From: Saprospiraceae bacterium
Lineage (GTDB): Bacteria; Bacteroidota; Bacteroidia; Chitinophagales; Saprospiraceae
Assembly (NCBI GenBank): GCA_020631135.1
Contig: JAHDHU010000001.1
Location: 1 to 64,000 of the forward strand
DNA length: 64,000 nt
Direction of reading: 5' to 3'
Each line of letters starts with the position of its first letter. The first letter of the stretch is position 1. The position numbers and the translations under genes were made by a program. Below, piece by piece: positions 25,874 to 34,098 of the stretch. Under the pieces are notes generated by a model. That model worked only from the letters and a program-made list of their open reading frames with translations. It did no database searches and was not told the origin of the DNA.

Positions 25874-27095
25874 GTTTTTTATCAAATTGGGGCTTGTCAT
25901 AACGCCTCTCAAGAATATATATTTCGGAGATCGATCCTTCGCCTTCTAATATTTCAATTCTTAGTTTTTTACATTGTTTTGGAAAAATACCATCAGCCAT
26001 TACCACAGAGAAACCAGGCATGTGCTCTGTGGATAAATTCAGATATTGTGGATTTTCAAGAGAAATAGTTTTATTCCCTCCTTTTCCAATCCATGGTTCT
26101 GTAGAGTGATAGCGAACGTCATTGGTTAAGATTTTGAGTTTTTTTATTTTATTCGACTTGACAAAATTTTCTTTACTGGAATAATCTCCACTAAGCATCA
26201 TCAAACCAAGTATTGATTTACCATTTTCACCTTCAAAAGAGAATTCTATGCAATCACCTTCAGTTCCTTCCCAGGTTGTTTTCACGTCACCATCGATTAG
26301 ATTACAAACCCATTCTTCATTTGTAGAACACTTTATGTTTGTTATATGAGAGTCAGATAATTTTTTCTTCTTAATAAACTTTGACAATTTAATGGGGATG
26401 GTGTTGTATTGAATCTCGATTCTGCCTGCTTGTTTTAAATCAAAATTTGAAGACGAATGTGTAAATCTGTGATTTATAACTTCATAATCTTTAAGTCCTG
26501 TCACCTCATATTGAGCACCTTGATTTCCAATATCGGATATGTCAATGGAAACATTCATTTTCTTTACGATTCCATTATCCCAATTCTTGGAAGGATTGAG
26601 GTCGTAGGTAAAATGTCTTTCTGTAAACTCGGGGATTTCTTTGAAGCCAAGTTTTTTGTCCCTTAAGGTGTTTTTAATTTTATACTTTATTGTCAGTTTT
26701 TTTGTTTCTTTTGATTTGAAAAAGAGATTAAGCGAAGACCATTTCCTGTGTACCTTATATTTTTTTTGTTTTCTGCGTTCACTCAAATATTCAATACCAT
26801 AAGTGCTTGCAGAATATAAATTATCAACGATCCATTGTGATACTTTCAAAGGTTGCTCATTTTCATAAGCATTAAAATATTTTAGACAGTCATTGCCTCG
26901 ACTAAAAACTTTTAGAGGATCCCCAAACCACCAATCGGTTTCGAACGCATCAACTGGAAATCCGTATGCTACTTTTTGACTCGGACCGTTATTTTTTAAA
27001 TGGTATTCCACGGTTATCTCCGTGTAATCTCCAACTATTTTGATCTTTAAATTTTCTTGGAGTAAGGTGATATCTGCAATTTGTAGCAAACGCAT
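25857..27095 (-). CDS. NADase-type glycan-binding domain protein, 5' end frameshifted
   Basis: The gene encodes 412 aa in this frame. Residues 1-240 hold a strand-rich domain (IKIVGDYTEITVEYHLKNNG, VAYGFPVDAFETDW). Residues 275-400 form the discoidin-like NADase-type glycan-binding domain, with NLIDGDVKTTWEGTEGDCIEFSF and a C-terminal KKLRIEILEGEGSISEIYILE. Homologues begin with a signal peptide and Asn-Gly-Gly-Pro just before the LLQIADITL segment. Here that part lies upstream in another frame (27096-27180). Either one base is extra, or the protein is now made without export. It converges on and overlaps the TonB receptor gene by 17 bases. Confidence 0.8.
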   Translation of the reverse strand: MRLLQIADITLLQENLKIKIVGDYTEITVEYHLKNNGPSQKVAYGFPVDAFETDWWFGDPLKVFSRGNDCLKYFNAYENEQPLKVSQWIVDNLYSASTYGIEYLSERRKQKKYKVHRKWSSLNLFFKSKETKKLTIKYKIKNTLRDKKLGFKEIPEFTERHFTYDLNPSKNWDNGIVKKMNVSIDISDIGNQGAQYEVTGLKDYEVINHRFTHSSSNFDLKQAGRIEIQYNTIPIKLSKFIKKKKLSDSHITNIKCSTNEEWVCNLIDGDVKTTWEGTEGDCIEFSFEGENGKSILGLMMLSGDYSSKENFVKSNKIKKLKILTNDVRYHSTEPWIGKGGNKTISLENPQYLNLSTEHMPGFSVVMADGIFPKQCKKLRIEILEGEGSISEIYILERRYDKPQFDKKLKASN

Positions 27096-27180
27096 ATGGC
27101 CAGTCTACAGGTCCTCCGTTGGCTTTTAAATAAAAGGCAATTAGAAGTAAAACGGATGTTGGGAATATTGATCTTTTCAT
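27096..27180 (-). pseudogene. Out-of-frame signal-peptide segment of the gene at 25857-27095
   Basis: From ATG at 27180 the minus strand encodes a good signal peptide (MKRSIFPTSVLLLIAFYLKA) followed by NGGPVDW. It then runs into a frame that reads a meaningless tail to 26989. Shifting by one base near 27097-27103 joins NGGPVDW to the MRLLQIADI of the downstream frame, as expected for the family. This is a frameshift in the genome or a sequencing error. Confidence 0.65.
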
Positions 27181-27404
27181 CGAACCACGGGGTTTTTTGA
27201 TCTCAGTTAAGATTGAACGAATGGAGCGAAGTGGATTGATATAATTGCTTTAAGTAAATTCAGAATTGTACTAATAGAATTAATCAATTTATGATTTTTC
27301 AAAATCACTTCAAACAAGTATAGTGGATGATGATAGTTGATCTTTATAGTCTTGTCACACCAATGTAATAAGATGGGCGAAATGCTTGAAATTAGTCAAC
27401 CATC

Positions 27405-27436
27405 ATTGATGCTTAGTACTTTAGATAATAAGTTTG
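27405..27436 (+). promoter_or_regulatory. Promoter of the TonB receptor at 27444
   Basis: ATTG (27405-27408) is followed by a 20-base spacer and TAAGTTTG (27429-27436), a full match to the Bacteroidota -7 TAnnTTTG. The ATG follows after 7 bases, so the mRNA leader would be very short. The rest of the 263-base gap (27181-27443) shows nothing else recognisable. Confidence 0.5.
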
Positions 27437-27443
27437 AAGGTTA

Positions 27444-29486
27444 ATGCAAAGAATCCTATTCTGCCTGTTTATTTTCTTTTATCTACTTCCATTGTTTGGA
27501 CAAGTAGAAGATTTGGATAGCATTGGATTTTCCATCGATTTGGATCAGTTTGTCATTTCCGCAAATTACGAACCCACGCACTACAAAGAGGCAATTCACG
27601 ATGTTGAAGTAATTAGTAAAAAAGCGATTCAATTAAGAGGAGCCATTAATTTAGAACAGGCTTTAACCATTAGTCCTTCGATACGATTAGAACAAGATCC
27701 AATATTGGGGACTTCAATTAGGATGCGGGGTATTGGATCTCGCAATGTCGCGATTTTGGTAGACGGAGTTCCTGTTATTGGAAGATTAGGAGGATCTATT
27801 GATTTGTCTCAAATATCTTTGCAAAATGTCGAACGCATCGAATTGGTAGAAGGCGCACTTTCTAATTTTTACGGCAATAATGCAGCGGGAGGAGTTATCA
27901 ACATTATTACTAAGAAAAGCCAAGTCAAACCCTTAGAAGCAAATATTTCGGGGCAGCTTGAGTCGATAGGTAGTCAAAATATTGAAGCAGGTATTGGATA
28001 CAAAATGAAAAAAGCATCTTTGCGTATTCATGGAAGGTATTTTAATTACAATCAATACCCTATCGACAGTTTAAGAAGAACAGAAGAGGTAATACTTTCA
28101 GATGGAACAAAGATTACACAATCTATCTACCCTTTGAATCCCAAAACACAGGCGAGCTTAGGATCAGTTTTTAGATATCAGTTTGATGATCAATCTGACC
28201 TGACATTAAAGTATGATCGGATGCAAGAAGATGTAGATGATTACGGTGCCATCAGAAGACTGCAATTTAATCCGTATGCCAATGAAATCTTTTTCAACAC
28301 AAAAAGAGAAGATTTATCTCTTAACTATAAGAAGAGTTGGGATCAATTGTATTTAGAATTTACGACAGCGTATAATCAATTTGACCGAATAGTAGACGAA
28401 CAACGATATTATATCGAAACGGATTCCTTTGATATTGATTTGCAAAATCAAGACACGACGCACTTTGATAATTTTTTTAATCGCTTGGTTCTTTCCTATC
28501 CCATCAATGATCGCCTAAAGGTAAATGCAGGAATTAACTACAACAAAGAACGAGGATATGGAGATAGGATATTGGATCGCAATAATCTAAAAGATTCTAC
28601 TCGAGCTTCTTTTACGGAAGTAGCACCATTTTTTGATTTTAATTACGATTTTTCTAAAGAACTAAAAGTTTCATTCGCCGGAAGGCAAACCATACATAGT
28701 ACTTATCAAGGTAAATTCACTCCCTCAATTCAAGCTGTTTATAATCCGACAACTAAGTGGACCTTGAGAGGAGGTTATGCACAAGGTTATCGAAGTCCTT
28801 CTTTAAAAGAATTGTATTTGGAGTTTGTAGATGTTAATCACAATATTTTGGGCAATACAAATTTGCTTCCGGAAACCAGCCATGATTTTCGACTTGGAAT
28901 GGACTATGAAATTTCAAAGGCTTTTAGCACATCCGTGAATGTATATCGCACTTTAATTGAAGAGCGCATTTCACTGTTCGAATATGAAACTTTAAAATTT
29001 AGATACGATAATGTGGATACTTACGAAGTGCGCGGTTTACAAGCAAGCTTAAGTATAAAGACAAGAAATGCTCAATGGGATAATTCATCCAATTTAGGTT
29101 TCTGGTCCACAAATTTGGACGATACCTCAGCTCCCGAATACGGGAGAGTTTTTGATTTTAATTCTAGCCTGCTTTACAAACTACCGATAAAGAATTTGAC
29201 TGCTTTTATTAATTACCGTTTTAATGGAGAGCAACCCAACTATTCCATTCGAGACAACAATGTTCAGGTAAGTATTATTGAAGCTTATGCATTATTGGAT
29301 TTCAGTTTGAATTATGCAATGACAAAACAAAGCGCAAAATTTACATTGGGAATTAAAAATCTGTTGGACATTGATAATACTGCGACAAGAGGAGGAGCGA
29401 GTACGGGGGTACACAGTGCGCAGGGCAGAAACGTGATTGGTCCAGGCCGATCTTTTTTCCTTCAAATGGCATATAATTTTAATTAA
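27444..29486 (+). CDS. TonB-dependent receptor (BtuB/CirA-like)
   Basis: The gene encodes 680 aa: a signal peptide (1-19, LFG then Q), a TonB-box-like segment (FVISANYEPTHYKEA at about 32-46), a plug (about 48-155, with ALTISPSIRLEQDPILGTSIRMRGIG, VAILVDGVPVIG and NFYGNNAAGGVINI) and a barrel ending FFLQMAYNFN. It has no carboxypeptidase-like extension, unlike the other two receptors in this window, and is more like cobalamin or iron-siderophore receptors. The substrate cannot be told. It appears to be monocistronic, with its own promoter. Confidence 0.93.
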   Translation: MQRILFCLFIFFYLLPLFGQVEDLDSIGFSIDLDQFVISANYEPTHYKEAIHDVEVISKKAIQLRGAINLEQALTISPSIRLEQDPILGTSIRMRGIGSRNVAILVDGVPVIGRLGGSIDLSQISLQNVERIELVEGALSNFYGNNAAGGVINIITKKSQVKPLEANISGQLESIGSQNIEAGIGYKMKKASLRIHGRYFNYNQYPIDSLRRTEEVILSDGTKITQSIYPLNPKTQASLGSVFRYQFDDQSDLTLKYDRMQEDVDDYGAIRRLQFNPYANEIFFNTKREDLSLNYKKSWDQLYLEFTTAYNQFDRIVDEQRYYIETDSFDIDLQNQDTTHFDNFFNRLVLSYPINDRLKVNAGINYNKERGYGDRILDRNNLKDSTRASFTEVAPFFDFNYDFSKELKVSFAGRQTIHSTYQGKFTPSIQAVYNPTTKWTLRGGYAQGYRSPSLKELYLEFVDVNHNILGNTNLLPETSHDFRLGMDYEISKAFSTSVNVYRTLIEERISLFEYETLKFRYDNVDTYEVRGLQASLSIKTRNAQWDNSSNLGFWSTNLDDTSAPEYGRVFDFNSSLLYKLPIKNLTAFINYRFNGEQPNYSIRDNNVQVSIIEAYALLDFSLNYAMTKQSAKFTLGIKNLLDIDNTATRGGASTGVHSAQGRNVIGPGRSFFLQMAYNFN

Positions 29487-29536
29487 GGGCTGCACTCTTC
29501 TTTTAGAATTTTAGACAATTATATTATTTTGTCCTT

Positions 29537-31159
29537 ATGAGAATTATCGTATTGGTATTTAGCTTTTTATTGGCCCTTGCTTCTTTGATTTTAACCTTCA
29601 CTGTTTCAAATAGATTTTGGTGGACCTTATTAATTTCAATTCCAATTTTTTTGTGGGCTCTTTATGATGCCAATCAAAAAAAACGAGCCATTGTTCGAAA
29701 TTTCCCAATCATCGGACGCTCGAGATATGTTGCCGAATGGCTGAGGCCAAAGCTCTATCAATATTTTGTTGAGCCTGATACAGATGGTAGACCTTTTAAT
29801 AGATTGGATAGAAATATCATCTACCAACGTTCCAAAAATGTTAACGATACCACTCCTTTTGGAACGCAATTAAATATTTATGATGAAGGTTATGAATGGA
29901 TTAATCATAGCATAGCAGCCATAGATCATCATAAGATAGAAGAAGACCCAAGAGTTATCGTTGGTGGAACTAATTGTAAACAACCCTATAGCATGAGTCT
30001 ATTTAATGTTGCTGCAATGAGCTTTGGTTCTTTAAGTAAAAACGCGGTCATGGCTTTAAATGGAGGGGCAGCAATTGGCAATTTTGCGCACAATACTGGA
30101 GAAGGTGGCATTTCTCAATATCACGATAAGTTTAATGGTGATCTCATATATCAAATAGGTACAGGCTATTTTGGTTGCCGTACTGCTGATGGAAATTTCT
30201 CAGATGAACTGTTTGTGGAAAGAACCAGCAAGGACAATGTTAAAATGATTGAGATTAAATTATCTCAAGGTGCAAAACCAGGACATGGTGGAATTCTACC
30301 AGCTAAAAAAGCCACTCCTGAAATAGCTAAAATTCGAAATATCGAACCACATAAGGCTGTTTTGTCTCCTCCTTTTCATAGGGCATTTTCTACTCCAATA
30401 GGATTAATGAAGTTTATTGGTAAATGCCAAAACTTATCCGGTGGTAAACCAGTTGGTTTTAAATTATGCGTGGGTCAAAAATCAGAATTTATCGCTATAT
30501 GTAAAGCGATGTTGGAAACGGGAATTAAACCAGATTTTATTGCTGTAGATGGAGGAGAAGGTGGCACAGGTGCAGCACCTTTGGAATTTAGCAATTCTGT
30601 CGGGATGCCTTTTATTGAAGGACTCAGCTTTGTTTATAATACTTTAATTGGCTTCGATATAAAAAAGGAAATTACCTTGATCGCCTCTGGAAAAATCGTT
30701 TCTGGCTTCCATATATTTAGAGCCATTTCTTTAGGTGCGGATGCCTGCAATTCTGCACGTGCAATGATGATGGCCGTTGGTTGTATTCAAGCATTAGAAT
30801 GCAATCACAATACTTGTCCCACTGGAGTCGCAACCCAAGATCCGAGGCTTATAAAAGGTTTGGATGTTTCAGATAAAAAATATCGCGTAGCCAATTACCA
30901 TAAGGAAACCGTAAAGAGTTTCATAGAATTAATGGCAGCCGCTGGAATCGATGATCCAGATAAAATTAATCGTTCTCATGTCAATCGAAGAGTCGACCGA
31001 AATCGTACCAAAGCTTATCACGAAATTTTCCCCTATTTGGCCGAAGGTTGCTTATTAAACAACGATTCGGTTCCGGTAGAATGGAGAAATGATGTAGCCA
31101 TTGCAGATCCAAATTCTTTTGAGCCTAAATTCGAAAGTATTTACATCGAATCCGACTAA
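29537..31159 (+). CDS. Membrane-anchored FMN-binding glutamate synthase-like protein
   Basis: The gene encodes 540 aa. Two N-terminal membrane helices (about 3-43) precede a GltS FMN/(beta/alpha)8 domain (about 95-500). The FMN-binding VDGGEGGTGAAPLEFSN lies near residue 338. The 3Fe-4S cluster motif is complete: C-x5-C-x4-C in GCIQALECNHNTCPTG (about 414-427). There is no glutaminase domain and no gltD neighbour, so it is not an ordinary glutamate synthase. Orphan proteins of this family are widespread and their reaction is unproven. It follows the TonB receptor by 50 bases and could be cotranscribed. Confidence 0.9.
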   Translation: MRIIVLVFSFLLALASLILTFTVSNRFWWTLLISIPIFLWALYDANQKKRAIVRNFPIIGRSRYVAEWLRPKLYQYFVEPDTDGRPFNRLDRNIIYQRSKNVNDTTPFGTQLNIYDEGYEWINHSIAAIDHHKIEEDPRVIVGGTNCKQPYSMSLFNVAAMSFGSLSKNAVMALNGGAAIGNFAHNTGEGGISQYHDKFNGDLIYQIGTGYFGCRTADGNFSDELFVERTSKDNVKMIEIKLSQGAKPGHGGILPAKKATPEIAKIRNIEPHKAVLSPPFHRAFSTPIGLMKFIGKCQNLSGGKPVGFKLCVGQKSEFIAICKAMLETGIKPDFIAVDGGEGGTGAAPLEFSNSVGMPFIEGLSFVYNTLIGFDIKKEITLIASGKIVSGFHIFRAISLGADACNSARAMMMAVGCIQALECNHNTCPTGVATQDPRLIKGLDVSDKKYRVANYHKETVKSFIELMAAAGIDDPDKINRSHVNRRVDRNRTKAYHEIFPYLAEGCLLNNDSVPVEWRNDVAIADPNSFEPKFESIYIESD

Positions 31160-31211
31160 TTTATGACAAAAATGAGACTGTTAAATTGTGGATTGATACC
31201 GTAGTTAATAC

Positions 31212-31219
31212 TAAATTTG
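31212..31219 (+). promoter_or_regulatory. Candidate -7 element for recQ
   Basis: TAAATTTG matches TAnnTTTG exactly in the 166-base gap before recQ, but no good TTTG lies 19-21 bases upstream. A transcript from here would have a leader of about 100 bases containing the hairpin at 31284-31306. Confidence 0.3.
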
Positions 31220-31283
31220 CAGCCCAATTTGAGACAAGTTATTTTAAGATCTTCTCGATAATTGAATTTATAAGCTAATGAAT

Positions 31284-31306
31284 TCAATGAATTATCTGTT
31301 CATTGA
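31284..31306. promoter_or_regulatory. Inverted repeat in the recQ leader
   Basis: TCAATGAA (31284-31291) and TTCATTGA (31299-31306) form a perfect 8-base inverted repeat with a 7-base loop, ending 19 bases before the recQ ATG. It could be an operator or an mRNA hairpin near the ribosome site. Confidence 0.4.
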
Positions 31307-31325
31307 CAACAATCAATAAAATATA

Positions 31326-33512
31326 ATGAGTGAATTGCGTGCTGCGCTAAAACAATATTTTGGCTTTGATGATTTTAAAGGAAATCAAGAAGAAATAATC
31401 CAAAGTGTACTAGATAATAAAAATACTTTTGTAATCATGCCAACTGGTGGGGGAAAGTCATTGTGCTACCAATTACCGGCATTAATGTCAGAAGGAACTG
31501 CAATTGTAGTATCTCCTTTGATCGCTTTAATGAAAGATCAGGTCGATGCGATAAGATCATATTGCAAAGATGATGCTGTGGCACACTTTTTCAATTCTTC
31601 ACTCAATAAAACTCAAATTGCTCGAGTAAAAGATGATTTGTCATCAGGCAAAACTAAACTACTTTATATAGCTCCGGAAACTTTGACCAAACCAGATGTT
31701 AGGGCTTTCTTCGAAACGATAAAACTTTCATTTGTTGCTGTCGATGAAGCACATTGTATTTCTGAATGGGGGCACGACTTTAGACCAGAGTACCGACGCA
31801 TTCGCGAAATGATTGACAGCATTGCTGATGAAATACCAAGTATAGCTTTGACCGCAACGGCTACTCCTAAAGTCCAGTCCGACATTCAAAAGAATTTGGA
31901 CATAAAGGGAAATGTCTTTATCTCTTCTTTTAACAGAGACAATCTTTATTACGAGATACGACCCAAAAGAGATATTGAGCAAACCCAAAAGGCAATTGTT
32001 CAAATCATCAGAGGTATGAAAGGTCAATCAGGAATTGTTTATGTCTTGAGTAGAAAATCTACAGAAGAGGTAGCCAAAATTCTTCAGGTCAATGGGATAA
32101 ATGCGCAAGCCTATCATGCGGGATTGGATGCCAAAACCAGAGCAAAGACTCAAGAAGATTTTTTGATGGATGATATTGACGTGATTGTGGCGACCATAGC
32201 CTTCGGAATGGGAATCGACAAACCCGATGTGAGGTTTGTAATTCATTATGACATTCCTAAAAGTTTAGAAAATTATTATCAAGAAACAGGAAGAGCGGGT
32301 AGAGATGGATTGGAAGGAAAGTGTTATGCATTTTATTCTTACAAAGACATTTTAAAACTCGAGAAATTTTTAAAGGATAAACCACTCGCCGAGCGAGAGA
32401 TGCAAGGCCAATTGTTAGAAGAGGTCAGTGCATTTGCAGAAACTGGCTCATGTAGAAGAAAAGGAATTTTGCATTACTTCGGTGAGGTATTTGAAGAGAG
32501 CAATTGTAACACCATGTGCGATAATTGTAAAAATCCTAAGGAAAAAATTAGTGTCAAAAATGAATTAAAACTTGTTTTGGAAAGTGTGATGGAATTAAAA
32601 GAAAAATTCACAATCAAACCTTTGATTGATTTTGTTTTTGGCAATCACACACAAGAGATGAAGGACTTTGGATATACTAATAATAGACTTTTTTCGAATG
32701 GCAAGGATAAGGATGAGTTGTTTTGGCATTCACTGACTAGACAAGCAATGCTCAAAGGATTTTTAAAAAAGGAAATAGAAGAGTATGGCGTTTTAAAACT
32801 TACTCACGAAGGAAGAGAGTTTATTAAAAACCCTACCGATCAAGAAATTGTCATTAATCATGACTACTCCAAAATGACGGATGAAGAAATTTTAACTTCT
32901 GGTTCGAAAGGTACCGCTTTGGATGAAGCTTTGTTTAGGGAATTGTTAGACTTAAGAAAGAAGGAGTCAAAAAAACATAATGTTCAACCTTGGGTTATTT
33001 TTCAAGAGCCCTCTCTAAAGGATATGGCAACTTTTTATCCGATATCTGAAGAAGATATGCTAAACATAACGGGAGTTAGTATGGGGAAGGCAAAAAGATA
33101 TGGAAGACCTTTTATGTATCTAATTAAAGATTATATCGAGTCGAATAACATAGAACGACCAGGTGATATGGTTGTCCGTCAGGTTGCGAATAAATCAAAA
33201 AACAAGGTTGTCATTATTCAAGGTATCGATAGAAAATTACCTTTCGACGATATTGCCAGCTCTGTAAAAATGGATGTCTCTAAATTGTTAGAAGAGATGA
33301 ACGTTATTGTAGACTCAGGGACGAAGCTTAATATAGATTACTATTTAGAAGAACTGGTTGATGAAGAAGTGCTTGAAGATATTTTTGACTATTTTGGAGA
33401 TGCCGAGTCAGACAGCATGGATACGGCTTTCGCCGAATTAAAAGAAGAAGATATAACCATGGAAGAGATCCAAGTTGCAAGAATAAAATATTTAACAGTT
33501 CACGCTAACTAG
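31326..33512 (+). CDS. recQ: ATP-dependent DNA helicase RecQ
   Basis: RecQ unwinds DNA 3' to 5' in recombination and replication restart. The protein has 728 aa. Motif 0/I is FKGNQEEII and MPTGGGKSLCYQ (Walker A, about 38-44). The DEAH box is VDEAHCISEWGHDFRPEY (about 138-156), and motif VI is YQETGRAGRDG. The zinc-binding RQC cysteines are in SCRRKGILHYFGE and NTMCDNC. A winged helix and an HRDC-like domain (ISEEDMLNITGVSMGKAKRYG) follow, then a C-terminal extension of about 100 residues common in Bacteroidota RecQ. aroQ follows after 4 bases. Confidence 0.97.
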   Translation: MSELRAALKQYFGFDDFKGNQEEIIQSVLDNKNTFVIMPTGGGKSLCYQLPALMSEGTAIVVSPLIALMKDQVDAIRSYCKDDAVAHFFNSSLNKTQIARVKDDLSSGKTKLLYIAPETLTKPDVRAFFETIKLSFVAVDEAHCISEWGHDFRPEYRRIREMIDSIADEIPSIALTATATPKVQSDIQKNLDIKGNVFISSFNRDNLYYEIRPKRDIEQTQKAIVQIIRGMKGQSGIVYVLSRKSTEEVAKILQVNGINAQAYHAGLDAKTRAKTQEDFLMDDIDVIVATIAFGMGIDKPDVRFVIHYDIPKSLENYYQETGRAGRDGLEGKCYAFYSYKDILKLEKFLKDKPLAEREMQGQLLEEVSAFAETGSCRRKGILHYFGEVFEESNCNTMCDNCKNPKEKISVKNELKLVLESVMELKEKFTIKPLIDFVFGNHTQEMKDFGYTNNRLFSNGKDKDELFWHSLTRQAMLKGFLKKEIEEYGVLKLTHEGREFIKNPTDQEIVINHDYSKMTDEEILTSGSKGTALDEALFRELLDLRKKESKKHNVQPWVIFQEPSLKDMATFYPISEEDMLNITGVSMGKAKRYGRPFMYLIKDYIESNNIERPGDMVVRQVANKSKNKVVIIQGIDRKLPFDDIASSVKMDVSKLLEEMNVIVDSGTKLNIDYYLEELVDEEVLEDIFDYFGDAESDSMDTAFAELKEEDITMEEIQVARIKYLTVHAN

Positions 33513-33516
33513 TCAG

Positions 33517-33939
33517 TTGAAAAAAATCATCATCATTAATGGCCCAAATCTAAATCTTCTCGGTAAGAGGGAGAAAGATATTTATGGTGATCAATCATTT
33601 GAAGATTTTTTTCATGCGCTTCAAATAAAATATCCGCAAGTCAACCTTAGTTATTTTCAATCCAATCACGAAGGTGTACTCATTGACAAACTACAAGAAT
33701 TGGGATTTAGTTTTGACGGAATTATTTTAAATGCCGGAGGATATACCCATACTTCGATCGCGATTATGGATTGTATTAAGGCGATAAGTACGCCAGTTGT
33801 TGAGGTGCATATCAGCAATATTTACGAAAGAGAAAGTTTTAGACACAATTCTTATGTAGAATTGGTTGCAGTAAAAACAATCGTTGGTAAAGGTCTAAAG
33901 GGATATGATGATGCGATTAAAACAATACTGGATTTATAA
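33517..33939 (+). CDS. aroQ: 3-dehydroquinate dehydratase, type II (TTG start)
   Basis: This enzyme catalyses the third step of the shikimate pathway. The protein has 140 aa, the usual size of the dodecameric type II enzyme. Conserved blocks are IINGPNLNLLGKRE (6-19) with catalytic Arg18, Tyr23 in DIYG, FQSNHEG, LNAGGYTHTSIA and VEVHISNIYERE/FRHNS. No ATG exists at the right place: the sequence needed for the first strand starts at TTG 33517, four bases after the recQ stop. Translation is probably coupled to recQ. Confidence 0.95.
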   Translation: MKKIIIINGPNLNLLGKREKDIYGDQSFEDFFHALQIKYPQVNLSYFQSNHEGVLIDKLQELGFSFDGIILNAGGYTHTSIAIMDCIKAISTPVVEVHISNIYERESFRHNSYVELVAVKTIVGKGLKGYDDAIKTILDL

Positions 33940-33988
33940 ACTTTTACCTGATTATATCTCAGAATCATGGTAAATCCCATTCAATAAA

Positions 33989-34014
33989 ATCCATCCAATC
34001 CATCCAATCCATCC
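33989..34014. repeat. Tandem repeat ATCCATCCA x3
   Basis: Three consecutive copies of a 9-base unit (the last lacking its final A) lie in the 159-base region between aroQ and the receptor gene. The region shows nothing else recognisable. Confidence 0.7.
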
Positions 34015-34098
34015 GTTGGTATAAATTGTTGATACATTGATCGTATGAAGTTTCTCGCGATCTCAAAGAAATCTAACTTCGAAATACAATTAAAATGT

